A stretch of 64,000 nucleotides of DNA from Paracoccus sp041927875 (GTDB lineage: Bacteria; Pseudomonadota; Alphaproteobacteria; Rhodobacterales; Rhodobacteraceae): assembly GCF_041927875.1 (NCBI RefSeq), contig NZ_JBHFHN010000001.1; one strand, given 5' to 3'. The notes under the pieces were generated by a model, which saw only the letters and a program-made list of their open reading frames with translations, was not told the origin of the DNA and ran no database searches. Below, one piece after another: positions 27,755-37,087 of this stretch. How positions within the stretch are numbered: the stretch's first letter is position 1; every line of letters starts with the position of its first letter. The position numbers and the translations under genes are program-made.

Positions 27755-29131
27755 TTACATCATCTTGCGGCGGCGCGAAACCTGAATGTTCAGATCGGTC
27801 AGCTTCTTGCGCAAGGTATTGCGGTTGATGCCCAGCAGGTCGGCACATCTGGCCTGGTTGCCGCCGGTCGCGGCCAGCGCGATTTCCAGCAGTGGCACCT
27901 CGATTTCATGCAGGATACGGTCATAGACGCCGGGCGGCGGCAGCGCGCCGCCATGCAGGTCGAAATAGCGCTGGATATGCCGGGCGACGGCGGCCTGAAG
28001 GCGCTCGGTCTCGGCGCTGACGGCACCGGCTTCGGCGGCCATGCCGGGCTGGCGGGCCAGGGCGGCCTCGACTTCGGGGCGGGTGATCTCATCCCCGGCG
28101 GCTGTCACGGCCAGGCGGCGCAGGGTGTTTTCCAACTGCCGCACATTGCCGGGCCAGGGGTAGCCGCGCAAAAAGGCCGCAGCCGGCGCGGCCAGACGCC
28201 GCAGCGGGCCGCCCTCACGCTCGATCCGGGCCAGCGTGTGATCGGACAAAAGCGCGATATCCTCGATCCTTTCGCGCAAGGGCGGCACGGCCAGCACGAC
28301 CCCGCCCAGCCGATAGAACAAATCCTGCCGGAAGCGACCGGCCTGCACCTCTGCGGCCAGATCGCGCTGACTGGTGGCCAGGATGCGCGGCGCGGGCTGC
28401 GGCAGCGCGTCCATCATCCGCGCCAGCCGCCCCTGCGCCTCGGCGTCGAAATCAGCGACCTCATCCAGCACAAGCGATCCGCCGCGCACCCGGCTCAGGA
28501 TCATGTCCGTCGCCTCATGCCCGACCAGATCGGCGGCGGTGACGCTGACAAAGGGCAAAGTGCGGCGGTCGGAAAAGTCGTGGATGGCGCGCGCGATCAG
28601 CGATTTGCCGGTGCCCGATTCCCCGGCGATCAGCACCGGCAGATCGGCATTCATCACCCGCGCAACCAGCCGATACAGCGCCTGCATCGCGGGGGTCCGC
28701 CCAACCAGCGGCAGTTCGGCATCGGGCGCGGGGTTGGGCGCGCGGGGGTTGGGCGCGGGCCGCGACCGGCGGCTGTCCAGCGCGCGGGCGGCGCGTTTCA
28801 TCAGATCGGGCAGGTCAAAGGGCTTGGGCAGATAGTCGAACGCCTCGGCCTCGGCGGCGCGGATCGCAGTGACGATGGTGTTCTGCGCCGAAATCACGAT
28901 CACCGGCAGGCCGGGACGGCGGCGCGCGATCTGCGGGATCAGGTCGATGCCATTGCCATCGGGCATCATCACATCGGTGATGACCAGATCGCCCTTGCCC
29001 TCATCCACCCATCGCATCAGCGTGACCAGGCTGGCGGTGGCGTGAACCTTGACGCCCGCGCGGGTCAGCGCCTGGGTCAGCACCGTGCGGATCGTACGGT
29101 CGTCATCGGCGACAAGAACGGTGCCATCCAT
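27755..29131 (-). CDS. ntrC: Nitrogen regulator NtrC, rhodobacterial type lacking GAFTGA
   Basis: A 458-residue response regulator. Its receiver domain has phosphoacceptor Asp53 (VITDVMMPDG). The AAA+ domain has Walker A GESGTGKS at about 170-177 and Walker B GGSLVLDEVADF. The C-terminal Fis-type HTH is GGNQARCADLLGINRNTLRK. The GAFTGA loop that contacts sigma-54 is absent: the region reads GHEATDMILSRVRGG. That matches Rhodobacter capsulatus NtrC, which activates sigma-70 promoters. Its ATG at 29131 overlaps the ntrB stop by one base. Confidence 0.95.
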   Translation of the reverse strand: MDGTVLVADDDRTIRTVLTQALTRAGVKVHATASLVTLMRWVDEGKGDLVITDVMMPDGNGIDLIPQIARRRPGLPVIVISAQNTIVTAIRAAEAEAFDYLPKPFDLPDLMKRAARALDSRRSRPAPNPRAPNPAPDAELPLVGRTPAMQALYRLVARVMNADLPVLIAGESGTGKSLIARAIHDFSDRRTLPFVSVTAADLVGHEATDMILSRVRGGSLVLDEVADFDAEAQGRLARMMDALPQPAPRILATSQRDLAAEVQAGRFRQDLFYRLGGVVLAVPPLRERIEDIALLSDHTLARIEREGGPLRRLAAPAAAFLRGYPWPGNVRQLENTLRRLAVTAAGDEITRPEVEAALARQPGMAAEAGAVSAETERLQAAVARHIQRYFDLHGGALPPPGVYDRILHEIEVPLLEIALAATGGNQARCADLLGINRNTLRKKLTDLNIQVSRRRKMM

Positions 29132-30210
29132 CAGCTTTCCTCCTGTTCGGCGCGGCGCGGCGCAAGCGGCAGCGACAGCCGGAACACGGTGCGGCCGGGG
29201 CGGCTGTCGACGCCCACAAGGCCGCCGTGATCGGCGATGATCTTGGCGACCAAAGCCAGACCGAGGCCGGTGCCATTCTCGCGCCCGGACACAAACGGCT
29301 CGAAGATCTCGGCGGCAAGCGCGGGCGGAATGCCGGGGCCGTCGTCGATCACCTCGATCTGCAAGGGCAGCGTCCGGCCCTGCCCGTCCGGCCCGCGCAG
29401 GCGCAAGGCGTGGTCGTAGAACGTATGCAGCCGGATCGTGCCGCGCCCGCCGGGTGCGGCCTCGATGGCGTTCTTCAGCAGGTTCAGGAACACCTGCACC
29501 AGTTGATCGGCATCGCCCCAGGTGGCGGGCAGCGAGGGGTCGTAATCCTCGATCATCGTCATCGCCGCGCCGTAGCCCATGGTCGCCATGCGTCGCGCGC
29601 GGTCCAGCACGTCGTGGATGTTCACCGCGCGGCATTCGGGGGGGCGGGTGTCGCCGAACTGTTCGACCTGTTCCAGCAGTTTGACCACGCGGCGGGTTTC
29701 ATCGACGATCAGCGCGGCCAGCTCCTGATCCTCGGGGGTCAGGTTCATCGACAGCAGTTGCGCCGCCCCCGCGATCCCGGCCAGCGGGTTCTTGATCTCA
29801 TGCGCCAGCATCTCGGCCATGCCGATGGCGGCGCGCGCGGCAGAACGGCTGGCCCCGGCGCGCCCCAGCCGTTCGGTCACATCGCGCGGCGTGAACAGCA
29901 CCAGCGCCTGCCCCTCGGCATCGGCCAGCGGCGCGGCCTGCACGGTGCAGATCGCATCCTCCAGATCGGCGCGGCTGACGTCGACGTCATTGACAAAATG
30001 CGACGACTGGCTGACCCGCAGCCGCGCCAGCACCGGGGCCAGATCGGTGGACAGCCGGATACGCTCGCCCAGCCGTGTGCCGGTCAGGCTGCGGGCCGAC
30101 AGGTTGAAGAACAGCTCGGCCTGCGGATTGACGGCGCTGATGCGGTCGTCAGCGCCGATCACCAGCGCGGGCACGGGCAGCGAGGCCCAGATCTGCCCGA
30201 AGCCGGTCAT
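29131..30210 (-). CDS. ntrB: Nitrogen sensor histidine kinase/phosphatase NtrB
   Basis: A 359-residue soluble kinase that phosphorylates or dephosphorylates NtrC under PII control. The N-terminal PAS domain (LVIGADDRISAVNPQAELFF) is followed by the H-box EMLAHEIKNPLAGIAGAAQL, an N-box region (NLLKNAIEAAPGG), DDGPGIP and GTGLGLALVAKI. There is no membrane segment. It overlaps dusB by 4 bp upstream and ntrC by 1 bp downstream, so the three genes form the classical nifR3-ntrBC operon. Confidence 0.95.
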   Translation of the reverse strand: MTGFGQIWASLPVPALVIGADDRISAVNPQAELFFNLSARSLTGTRLGERIRLSTDLAPVLARLRVSQSSHFVNDVDVSRADLEDAICTVQAAPLADAEGQALVLFTPRDVTERLGRAGASRSAARAAIGMAEMLAHEIKNPLAGIAGAAQLLSMNLTPEDQELAALIVDETRRVVKLLEQVEQFGDTRPPECRAVNIHDVLDRARRMATMGYGAAMTMIEDYDPSLPATWGDADQLVQVFLNLLKNAIEAAPGGRGTIRLHTFYDHALRLRGPDGQGRTLPLQIEVIDDGPGIPPALAAEIFEPFVSGRENGTGLGLALVAKIIADHGGLVGVDSRPGRTVFRLSLPLAPRRAEQEES

Positions 30211-31268
30211 GCGGCGGCCTTTCCGGGGGCATCACCGGGGGCATCGGCAAAGATCGCCGCAATCAGCCGCTGGGCCGTGGCGGCGTCGGGCGCGGTCAGC
30301 AGCCGCTTGCGATCCGCCGCCGCAACGCCTGCCGCATCGGCATACCAGCCCAGATGCTTGCGCGCCACGCGCAGGCCAAGATCGGTGCCGTAAAAGCCCA
30401 GCATCGCCTGATGATGGGCGCCGATCAGATCGGCCAGCGCCCTTCCCTGCGGCGCGTCAGGCGGGGTCTGGCCAGCCAAAGCCGCGCCGATCTGCGCGAC
30501 GATCCAAGGGCGGCCCTGCGCGCCGCGCCCGACCATCACCCCGTCGGCACCGGATGCCGCCATCGCCGCCCGCGCCGACGCCGGCCCCGTCACATCGCCA
30601 TTGGCCAGCAGCACCACACCGGGCAGCGCCGCACGGGTCGGCGCGATCGCCGCCCAATCGGCCTGCCCCGTGTAAAACTGCGCCCGCGTCCGGCCATGGA
30701 TCACCACCATCGCCACCCCCGCGTCGCGCGCCCGCGCGGCGATCAGCGGCGCGTTCAGGCCATCGTGATCCCAGCCCAGCCGCATCTTCAGCGTCACCGG
30801 CACGCCACCCTCGGCCTGCCCCGCCTCGGCCACCGCCTCGATCAGGCGAAGCGCATGGTCGGGGTCGCGCATCAGCGCCGATCCCGACAGCCCGCCCGTC
30901 ACCTTGCGCGCCGGACAGCCCATGTTGATGTCGATGATCCGCGCCCCCATTCCGGCCACGATCCGCGCCGCCCGGCCCATCGGCGCGGCCTCGCGCCCGG
31001 CCAGTTGCACCGAAACCGGCACATCCCCCGCCCCGGCGATTTCCGCCTTGGCGCGGATCTGCGCGCGAACCGAAGGCCGCGCCGTCACCATCTCGGCCGA
31101 GGCGACCATCTCGGACACCACCAGCCCCGCGCCAAAGCCCGCGACCACGGCGCGAAACGGCTGATCGGTGATCCCCGCCATCGGCGCCAGCGCCACGCAG
31201 GACGCCAGCCGCACATCACCGATCATGGGTGGCGGCGCAACGGGCTGGCTGGGCATCGGCATCGACAT
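30207..31268 (-). CDS. dusB: tRNA-dihydrouridine synthase DusB (NifR3)
   Basis: A 353-residue FMN enzyme that reduces uridine to dihydrouridine in tRNA. The TIM-barrel opens with LAPMAGITDQPFR; NMGCPARKV supplies the catalytic Cys, and MVIHGRTRAQFY and GDVTGPASA are FMN-site segments. I start it at ATG 31268 (MSMPMPSQPVAPP). It leads the operon with ntrB (4-bp overlap), the arrangement that first gave the name nifR3 in Rhodobacter. The 192-bp region before it is shared with the divergent ispDF gene. Confidence 0.94.
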   Translation of the reverse strand: MSMPMPSQPVAPPPMIGDVRLASCVALAPMAGITDQPFRAVVAGFGAGLVVSEMVASAEMVTARPSVRAQIRAKAEIAGAGDVPVSVQLAGREAAPMGRAARIVAGMGARIIDINMGCPARKVTGGLSGSALMRDPDHALRLIEAVAEAGQAEGGVPVTLKMRLGWDHDGLNAPLIAARARDAGVAMVVIHGRTRAQFYTGQADWAAIAPTRAALPGVVLLANGDVTGPASARAAMAASGADGVMVGRGAQGRPWIVAQIGAALAGQTPPDAPQGRALADLIGAHHQAMLGFYGTDLGLRVARKHLGWYADAAGVAAADRKRLLTAPDAATAQRLIAAIFADAPGDAPGKAAA

Positions 31269-31460
31269 CAGGGCATCCTTTGACGGGGGCTTAACGCGGG
31301 CGGTAGCGATTGGGATGACAAACCAGGGCCGTGGCCCGGCCAGATCCGCGCTTTTCGCGGCTTTTGCCTGTTTTTTAGGCGAAACGCCAGACAGACAGGC
31401 AGGAAAAGGGCGCCGAACCCACCCTTGCGCGGGTGATCGGAGGGGGGTAGCACCTTGGGC

Positions 31461-32588
31461 ATGAGCGTTGCGATCATCATCACCGCCGCCGGACAGGGCA
31501 GCCGCATGGGCGACGGCCCGGCAAAGCAGTGGCGCGATCTGGCCGGCGTGCCGGTGATCGCGCGCACCATTGCGGCCTTTGCCGGGCGCGGCCGCATCGT
31601 GGTGACGGTGCCGCCCGATCAGATGGCGCTTGCCGCCGAACTGACGCGCGGGGCGGTGACGCTGATCGCCGGGGGGGCGACGCGCGCGGCCTCGATCCGA
31701 AACGCGCTTGAGGCGCTGGAGGGCACAGGCGTCAGCCGCGTGCTGATCCATGACGGCGCGCGCCCGCTGGTCGATGGGGCGGTGATCGACGCTGTGCTGG
31801 CGGCGCTGGATCACGCCCCCGCCGCCGCCCCCGCCTTGCCTGTCACCGATGCGCTGTGGCGCGGCGATCAGGGGCGCGTCACCGGCCTTGTCGACCGCAC
31901 GGGGCTTTGGCGCGCGCAAACCCCGCAGGGCTTTCATTTCGACGCGATCCTGGCCGCCCATCGCGCGGGCGATGGCAGCGCGCCCGATGACGTGGCGCTG
32001 GCGGTCGCGGCCGGGCTGCCGGTGGCGATCACGCCGGGGTCCGAGGACAATCTGAAACTGACCTTCCCCGGCGATTTCGACCGGGCCAACCGCATTCTGG
32101 GGACTGCCATGGATATCCGCACCGGCAACGGCTTCGACGTTCACGCCTTCGAGGCCGGGGACCATGTGGTCTTGTGCGGCGTCACCATCCCCTTTGATCG
32201 GGGGCTGAAGGGCCATTCCGATGCCGATGTGGGCATGCATGCGCTGACCGATGCGATCTATGGCGCGCTGGCGGATGGCGATATCGGCCAGCATTTCCCG
32301 CCCAGCGACCCGCAATGGAAGGGGGCTGCCAGCGACATCTTCCTTCGCCATGCCGCCGGTCTGGCGCGGACGCGCGGCTTTCGGATCAGCCATTGCGATG
32401 TGACGCTGATCTGCGAGGCGCCGAAGATCGGTCCCCATGCGGGCGCGATGCGCTCCGCGCTGGCCGCGATCATCGGGATCGAGGTCGACCGCATGTCCGT
32501 GAAGGCCACCACCACCGAACGGCTGGGCTTTCCCGGCCGGGGTGAGGGCATCGCGGCCCTGGCCACAGCCACGCTGGTGAAGCCATGA
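31461..32588 (+). CDS. ispDF: Bifunctional IspD/IspF enzyme of the MEP isoprenoid pathway
   Basis: A 375-residue fusion. The N-terminal half (to about residue 215) is the IspD cytidylyltransferase with ITAAGQGSRMG and the IHDGARPLVD and AQTPQGF motifs. The C-terminal half is the IspF cyclase with GNGFDVHAF (metal-binding Asp-His), GHSDADVGMHALTDAIYGA and KATTTERLGFPGRGEG. The fusion is typical of many alphaproteobacteria. ATG 31461 is used here, but a TTG at 31455 is better spaced (7 bp) from the GGAGGGGGG at 31439-31447 and may be the true start. It overlaps pgpA by 4 bp. Confidence 0.95.
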   Translation: MSVAIIITAAGQGSRMGDGPAKQWRDLAGVPVIARTIAAFAGRGRIVVTVPPDQMALAAELTRGAVTLIAGGATRAASIRNALEALEGTGVSRVLIHDGARPLVDGAVIDAVLAALDHAPAAAPALPVTDALWRGDQGRVTGLVDRTGLWRAQTPQGFHFDAILAAHRAGDGSAPDDVALAVAAGLPVAITPGSEDNLKLTFPGDFDRANRILGTAMDIRTGNGFDVHAFEAGDHVVLCGVTIPFDRGLKGHSDADVGMHALTDAIYGALADGDIGQHFPPSDPQWKGAASDIFLRHAAGLARTRGFRISHCDVTLICEAPKIGPHAGAMRSALAAIIGIEVDRMSVKATTTERLGFPGRGEGIAALATATLVKP

Positions 32589-33079
32589 TCCGCGCCATCA
32601 ACACCTTTTTCTTCATCGGCACGTTGCGGCCTGCGCCCGGCACCTGGGGATCGGCGGCGGCGATCGCGGCGGGGTTGATCCTCTATCGGTTGGGCGGCGC
32701 GCCGCTGCTGGCCATGGCCACCGCCGCCGTGACCGCGCTTGGCTTCTGGTCGGTGGCGCAGGGCACCCGTGGCATGGCCGATCCCGACGCCAGCGAGATC
32801 GTGATCGACGAGGCGGCCGGGCAATGGCTGGCCCTGTGCTTTCCCGCCTTCGGCTTCTGGTCGCGCGGACTGCCTTTGGACAATTTCCCCTGGCCGGGCT
32901 GGGTCGCGGCATTCCTGCTGTTTCGGCTGTTCGACATCTGGAAGCCCTGGGTGATCGGCCGGGCCGACCGGCGCGGCGATGCGCCGGGCGTGATGCTGGA
33001 CGATCTGTGGGCGGGCCTGTTCGCAGGCATCGGCACGCTGATCCTGGCGGGGCTTTACCATGGGGTGATGATGCGATGA
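32585..33079 (+). CDS. pgpA: Phosphatidylglycerophosphatase A
   Basis: A 164-residue membrane phosphatase that removes phosphate from phosphatidylglycerol phosphate. The family landmarks are GTLRPAPGTWGS near the N-terminus, the acidic EIVIDEAAGQW block and LFRLFDIWKPWVIGRADRR followed by GVMLDDLWAG. Three to four hydrophobic helices are visible. It is sandwiched by 4-bp overlaps with ispDF and the CinA-domain gene, so the three are one translationally coupled unit. Confidence 0.93.
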   Translation: MIRAINTFFFIGTLRPAPGTWGSAAAIAAGLILYRLGGAPLLAMATAAVTALGFWSVAQGTRGMADPDASEIVIDEAAGQWLALCFPAFGFWSRGLPLDNFPWPGWVAAFLLFRLFDIWKPWVIGRADRRGDAPGVMLDDLWAGLFAGIGTLILAGLYHGVMMR

Positions 33080-33594
33080 CGCCCGAACGGATCCTGGCCG
33101 CCGCCCGCGCCCGTGGCGCGCGCATCGCCACCGCCGAAAGCTGCACCGGCGGCTTGGTGGCCGCCGCGCTGACCGATCTGCCGGGATCGTCCGATATGTT
33201 CGACCGGGGCTTTGTCACCTATTCCAACGCCGCCAAGATCGAACTGCTGGGCGTGACCGACACCACCCTTGCCGCCCATGGCGCGGTCAGCGAGGCGACC
33301 GCCCGCGAAATGGCCGAGGGCGCGCTTGGCCGGTCCGCCGCCAGCCTCGCCGTGGCCATCACCGGCATTGCCGGGCCGGGCGGGCAAGAGGCGCCCGCCG
33401 AGGGCCGCGTCTGCCTGCACGCCGACGCCTATGCCACCGCCAAGCCCGAAGGCATGGTCTGCTTTGCCCTGGCTGAACGCGGCCGCCCGACCCGCGCGCT
33501 GACCGTGCAGTTCGGCGCGCTTGGCCGCGCCCATGTCCGCGCCGCCGCCCGCGACCAGGCGCTGGACTTGCTGGCAAAGGCCTTGGGCGCGTGA
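33076..33594 (+). CDS. pncC: CinA C-terminal domain protein, nicotinamide-nucleotide amidohydrolase
   Basis: A 172-residue stand-alone CinA_C domain. The diagnostic segments are ATAESCTGGLVAAALTDLPGSS (given here only as a landmark at residues about 18-39), FVTYSNAAKIELLGV, GAVSEATAREMAEGA and AITGIAGPGG. By homology it deamidates nicotinamide mononucleotide to nicotinate mononucleotide in NAD salvage. The start is ATG 33076, overlapping the pgpA stop by 4 bp. About 156 bp separate it from amt. Confidence 0.9.
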   Translation: MTPERILAAARARGARIATAESCTGGLVAAALTDLPGSSDMFDRGFVTYSNAAKIELLGVTDTTLAAHGAVSEATAREMAEGALGRSAASLAVAITGIAGPGGQEAPAEGRVCLHADAYATAKPEGMVCFALAERGRPTRALTVQFGALGRAHVRAAARDQALDLLAKALGA

Positions 33595-33750
33595 TCCGCG
33601 CCCTGCCCCATTCCGGTCATTTGCCCGCCGAAACCGCCTGATTTTCGGGCATTTTGAAAACCGCCCGGCTTTTCGGCGGATTTTGCCCCGCTGCCGCTTT
33701 TCGCGCCACGCGCGGCCCGCCACGACAGCCCCAAGGAAAACAAATTGGGG

Positions 33751-34947
33751 ATGCAGGGAATGAATGCCGCCGATACCGCCTGGGTGATGACAGCCAGTGC
33801 GCTGGTTCTGTTGATGTCGCTGCCCGGCCTTGCGTTGTTCTATGGGGGGCTGGTGCGGGCGCGCAACCTGCTGTCTGTCTTTGCCCAGGTCTTTGCCATC
33901 GCCGCGTTGATGAGCCTGACCTGGCTGGCCGCGGGCTATGCCTTGGCCTTTGGCACCGGCAACGGCCTTCTGGGCGGCCTCGTTGACGCGCGTCCCTGGT
34001 TCATGGCCGGGGTCGATGCGGAGGCGCTGCGCGGCAGCCTGCCCGAGATCGCCTTTTTCACCTTTCAGATGACCTTCGCCGTCATCACCCCGGCGCTGAT
34101 CGTCGGGGCCTTCGCCGAACGCATCAGCTTTGGCTTCGTGCTGGCGTTTTCGGCGATCTGGCTGCTGGTCGTCTATGCGCCGGTCGCGCATTGGATCTGG
34201 GGCGGGGGCATGATGGCCGATGGCGGCATGTTCGGCGCGCTCGGCACCCGCGATTTCGCCGGGGGCATCGTCGTGCATGAGACCGCAGGCCTTGCCGCCC
34301 TGGTGCTGGCGATCATGGTCGGCCCGCGCCGCCACCGCACCACGCCGCCGCACAGCCCCGGCCTTGTCGCCATCGGCGCGGGAATGCTGTGGGTCGGTTG
34401 GTTCGGTTTCAACGGCGGATCGCAACTGGCCGCCGACGGCACCGCCGCGATGGCGATCACTGTCACCCATCTGTCGGCCGCCGCCGCCACCCTGTCCTGG
34501 GCCGCGTGGGAGCGGGTGAAGTTCGGTCGCAGCTCGCTGGTCGGGATCGTGACGGGCACCATCGCGGGGCTGGCCTCGATCACCCCGGCCTCGGGCTATG
34601 TCGCGCCCTGGCAAGCGGTGCTGATCGGCGCGGTCGCGGGCGTGCTGTGCCAGGAGGCCGTGCTGCTGATCCGCCACCGCTTTGGCATCGACGACACGCT
34701 GGACGTGTTCGCCGTGCATGGCGTGGGCGGCATCTTCGGCACGATCATGATCGCGGTCCTGGGGCTGGGCAGCGCCATGGCGCAACTGGGCGCGCTGCTG
34801 ATCGTGGGCCTCTGGACCGTGGCCGCGACCTGGGCCATCGCGCGCGGCCTGTCCTTGGTCATCCCCCTGCGCGTCGATCACGAATCCGAGGTCAACGGCC
34901 TTGACCTGTCGACCCATGGCGAACGCGCCTATGACGTGAACTCCTGA
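33751..34947 (+). CDS. amt: Ammonium transporter
   Basis: A 398-residue Amt/MEP channel with about eleven helices. Signatures include LFYGGLVRARNLLSV, AFFTFQMTFAVITPALIVGAFAER (partial landmark near residue 90), APVAHWIWGGG, FAGGIVVHETAG (pore His) and FAVHGVGGIFGTI (second pore His). There is no obvious cleaved signal peptide. The start is uncertain: ATG 33751 is used, with TTG 33745 and ATG 33760 in frame and an AAGGA at 33733. No glnK gene is beside it, unlike the common glnK-amtB pairing, so PII control would have to come from elsewhere in the genome. Confidence 0.93.
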   Translation: MQGMNAADTAWVMTASALVLLMSLPGLALFYGGLVRARNLLSVFAQVFAIAALMSLTWLAAGYALAFGTGNGLLGGLVDARPWFMAGVDAEALRGSLPEIAFFTFQMTFAVITPALIVGAFAERISFGFVLAFSAIWLLVVYAPVAHWIWGGGMMADGGMFGALGTRDFAGGIVVHETAGLAALVLAIMVGPRRHRTTPPHSPGLVAIGAGMLWVGWFGFNGGSQLAADGTAAMAITVTHLSAAAATLSWAAWERVKFGRSSLVGIVTGTIAGLASITPASGYVAPWQAVLIGAVAGVLCQEAVLLIRHRFGIDDTLDVFAVHGVGGIFGTIMIAVLGLGSAMAQLGALLIVGLWTVAATWAIARGLSLVIPLRVDHESEVNGLDLSTHGERAYDVNS

Positions 34948-34956
34948 CCGGCGGGC

Positions 34957-35730
34957 TTAGCCCAGCGTCACATCCAGAAACATCATCAGGATCAGCCCCA
35001 GCATCAGACCGAATGTGGCGCGATCCTGATGGCCGTTTCGGTGGGTTTCGGGCACGATTTCATGGCTGATGATATACAGCATCGCGCCCGCCGCGAAGGT
35101 CAGCCCCCAGGGCAGTAGCCCGCCCATGACGGTGACCAAAGCCGCACCGATCAACGCGCCGACCGGTTCGATCAGGCCGGTGGCCATCGTCACCAGAAAG
35201 GCGGTGCGGCGCGAATAGCCCTGGCCGACCAGGGCCAGGGCGACGGCCATGCCCTCGGGGATGTCCTGAATGGCGATGCCGGTCATCACCGACAGGCCAT
35301 TGGCCTGATCGCCCGCGCCAAAGGCCACGCCGATCGACAGGCCCTCGGGGAAGTTGTGGATGGCAATGGCCAGCACGAACAGCCAGATCCGCGCCAGCTG
35401 CGCGGGGTCGCCGCCCTCGCGGCCCATGACGAAATGTTCGTGCGGGATCGACCGGTTCAGCCAGGCGACAAAGCCCGCGCCCAGCGCGATCCCGGTTCCG
35501 GCGATGGCGGCGGCGATGGTGACCGACCCGTGCCGCGCCTCGGCCGCGGCGATGCCGGGTAGGATCAGCGAAAAGAAGCTGGCCGAGATCATCACCCCGG
35601 CGGCAAAGCCCAGCATCGTATCGGATGTGCGCTGCGTCATGGACCTGCCGACCAGCGCCGGGATCGCCCCCAGCGTGGTGGCCAGCGCCGCCACGAAGCC
35701 GCCCAGCGTGCCCATCAGGATGGGGTCCAT
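34957..35730 (-). CDS. ZIP-family divalent metal transporter
   Basis: A 257-residue membrane protein of the ZIP family that imports zinc, iron or manganese. The paired metal-site helices are clear: IAIHNFPEGLSIGVAFG and IAIQDIPEGMAVALALV. A further helix has TGLIEPVGALIG, and IISHEIVPETHRNGH carries more potential ligands. I start it at ATG 35730 (MDPILMGTLGGF), preceded by a good AAGGA. It is convergent with amt, whose stop is only 9 bp away, and divergent from the lactate dehydrogenase gene. Confidence 0.88.
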   Translation of the reverse strand: MDPILMGTLGGFVAALATTLGAIPALVGRSMTQRTSDTMLGFAAGVMISASFFSLILPGIAAAEARHGSVTIAAAIAGTGIALGAGFVAWLNRSIPHEHFVMGREGGDPAQLARIWLFVLAIAIHNFPEGLSIGVAFGAGDQANGLSVMTGIAIQDIPEGMAVALALVGQGYSRRTAFLVTMATGLIEPVGALIGAALVTVMGGLLPWGLTFAAGAMLYIISHEIVPETHRNGHQDRATFGLMLGLILMMFLDVTLG

Positions 35731-35858
35731 GACCGTTCCTTTCCCGGTTGATCGCGCCAATGAACAGCCGCGCCCCGGACTTGTCCAGAGACACCACCGC
35801 AGATTGCGCGCCGCCGCACCAGTTGCTAACCCTGGGGCAAACCAGAGCGGAGAACACC

Positions 35859-37022
35859 ATGCCCGTCGTCACCTGTATCGAGGATCTGAAGCGGATGCAC
35901 CGCCGCCGCGCGCCGCGGATGTTTTACGACTATGCCGAATCGGGCAGCTATACCGAACAGACGTTCCGCGAAAACGTCAGCGATTTCAGCCAGATCCGGC
36001 TGCGGCAGAAAGTGGCGGTGGATATGTCGGGACGCTCGACCGCCTCGACCATGATCGGCCAGCCGGTGACCATGCCGGTCAGCCTGGCGCCGGTCGGCTT
36101 TACCGGGATGCAGGCCGCCGACGGCGAGATCAAGGCGGCGCGCGCGGCGGAAAAGTTCGGCGTGCCGTTCTGTCTGTCCACCATGTCGATCTGCTCGATC
36201 GAGGATGTCGCGGCGCATACGACCAAGCCCTTCTGGTTCCAGCTTTATGTGATGCGCGACCACGGTTTCGTCGACCGCATCATCGACCGCGCCAAGGCCG
36301 CCGGGTGCAGCGCACTGGTTTTGACGCTGGATTTGCAGATCCTGGGGCAGCGCCACAAGGATCTGAAGAACGGCCTGTCCGCGCCGCCCAAGCTGACCCT
36401 GCCGACGATGCTGAACCTCGCGACGAAATGGGCCTGGGGGCTGGAGATGCTGGGCACCAAGCGGCGGTTCTTTGGCAATATCGTCGGCCATGCCGAGGGC
36501 GTGGGCGATGCCGCCAGCCTGACAAGCTGGATTTCCGAACAGTTCGAGGAAAAGCTGGACTGGTCGATGATCGCCCGCATCCGCGACCGCTGGGGCGGCA
36601 AGCTGATCCTGAAAGGCATCCTGGATGTCGAGGATGCGATCATGGCGGCCGATTTCGGCGCCGATGCGATTGTCGTGTCGAACCACGGCGGGCGGCAACT
36701 GGATGGCGCGCTGTCGGCCATTCGCATGTTGCCACAGATTGTGAAGGCCGTCGGAGACCGCGTTGAAATCCATATGGATTCCGGCATACGCAGCGGTCAG
36801 GACGTGCTGAAGGCGCTGGCGATGGGGGCGCATGCGACATCAATCGGGCGGGCCTTCATCTATGGCCTGGGCGCGATGGGCGAGGCCGGGGTGACCCGCG
36901 TGCTGGAGATCATCCACAAGGAGCTGGACGTGACCATGGCCCTGTGCGGCGAGCGGCGTGTGCAGGATCTGGGGCGGCATAATCTGCTGCTGCCGGACGG
37001 ATTTCTTGACGGTTATCGCTGA
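35859..37022 (+). CDS. lldD: FMN-dependent L-lactate dehydrogenase / alpha-hydroxy-acid oxidase family
   Basis: A 387-residue TIM-barrel flavoenzyme oxidising L-lactate (or a close alpha-hydroxy acid) to the keto acid, probably feeding electrons to the respiratory chain. MFYDYAESGSYTE at the N-terminus, FWFQLYVMRD, LTLDLQILGQR and the catalytic/FMN block IVVSNHGGRQLDGA are family signatures; HMDSGIRSGQDVLKALAMGA binds the FMN phosphate. The start is ATG 35859. Substrate specificity within the family (lactate, glycolate, mandelate) is less certain than the family itself. Confidence 0.92.
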   Translation: MPVVTCIEDLKRMHRRRAPRMFYDYAESGSYTEQTFRENVSDFSQIRLRQKVAVDMSGRSTASTMIGQPVTMPVSLAPVGFTGMQAADGEIKAARAAEKFGVPFCLSTMSICSIEDVAAHTTKPFWFQLYVMRDHGFVDRIIDRAKAAGCSALVLTLDLQILGQRHKDLKNGLSAPPKLTLPTMLNLATKWAWGLEMLGTKRRFFGNIVGHAEGVGDAASLTSWISEQFEEKLDWSMIARIRDRWGGKLILKGILDVEDAIMAADFGADAIVVSNHGGRQLDGALSAIRMLPQIVKAVGDRVEIHMDSGIRSGQDVLKALAMGAHATSIGRAFIYGLGAMGEAGVTRVLEIIHKELDVTMALCGERRVQDLGRHNLLLPDGFLDGYR

Positions 37023-37035
37023 TGGGGACGTTGCA

Positions 37036-37087
37036 GCGGGGGCTGGCTGCCCCCGCACCCCCGCGCGTATTTTTGCAAGAAAGAAGA
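37036..37087 (+). terminator. Hairpin plus TATTTTTG element after lldD
   Basis: A perfect 8-bp stem, GCGGGGGC (37036-37043) with GCCCCCGC (37049-37056) and loop TGGCT, follows the lldD stop by 13 bp. Twelve bases further on is TATTTTTGCAAGAAAGAAG (from about 37068), a variant of the recurrent gene-end element. The stem is not directly abutted by T residues, so termination strength is uncertain. Confidence 0.65.

Noticed and set aside
26024..29230. Very long open frame opposite ntrY and ntrC (over 1,000 codons)
   Set aside because: It is the antisense shadow of well-supported high-GC genes, with Arg/Gln/His-rich low-complexity translation and no family features.
33642..33660. TTTTC-N9-GAAAA inverted repeat before amt as an NtrC site
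   Set aside because: The arms are low-complexity A/T and do not match the NtrC site pattern I know; the region has several similar runs.
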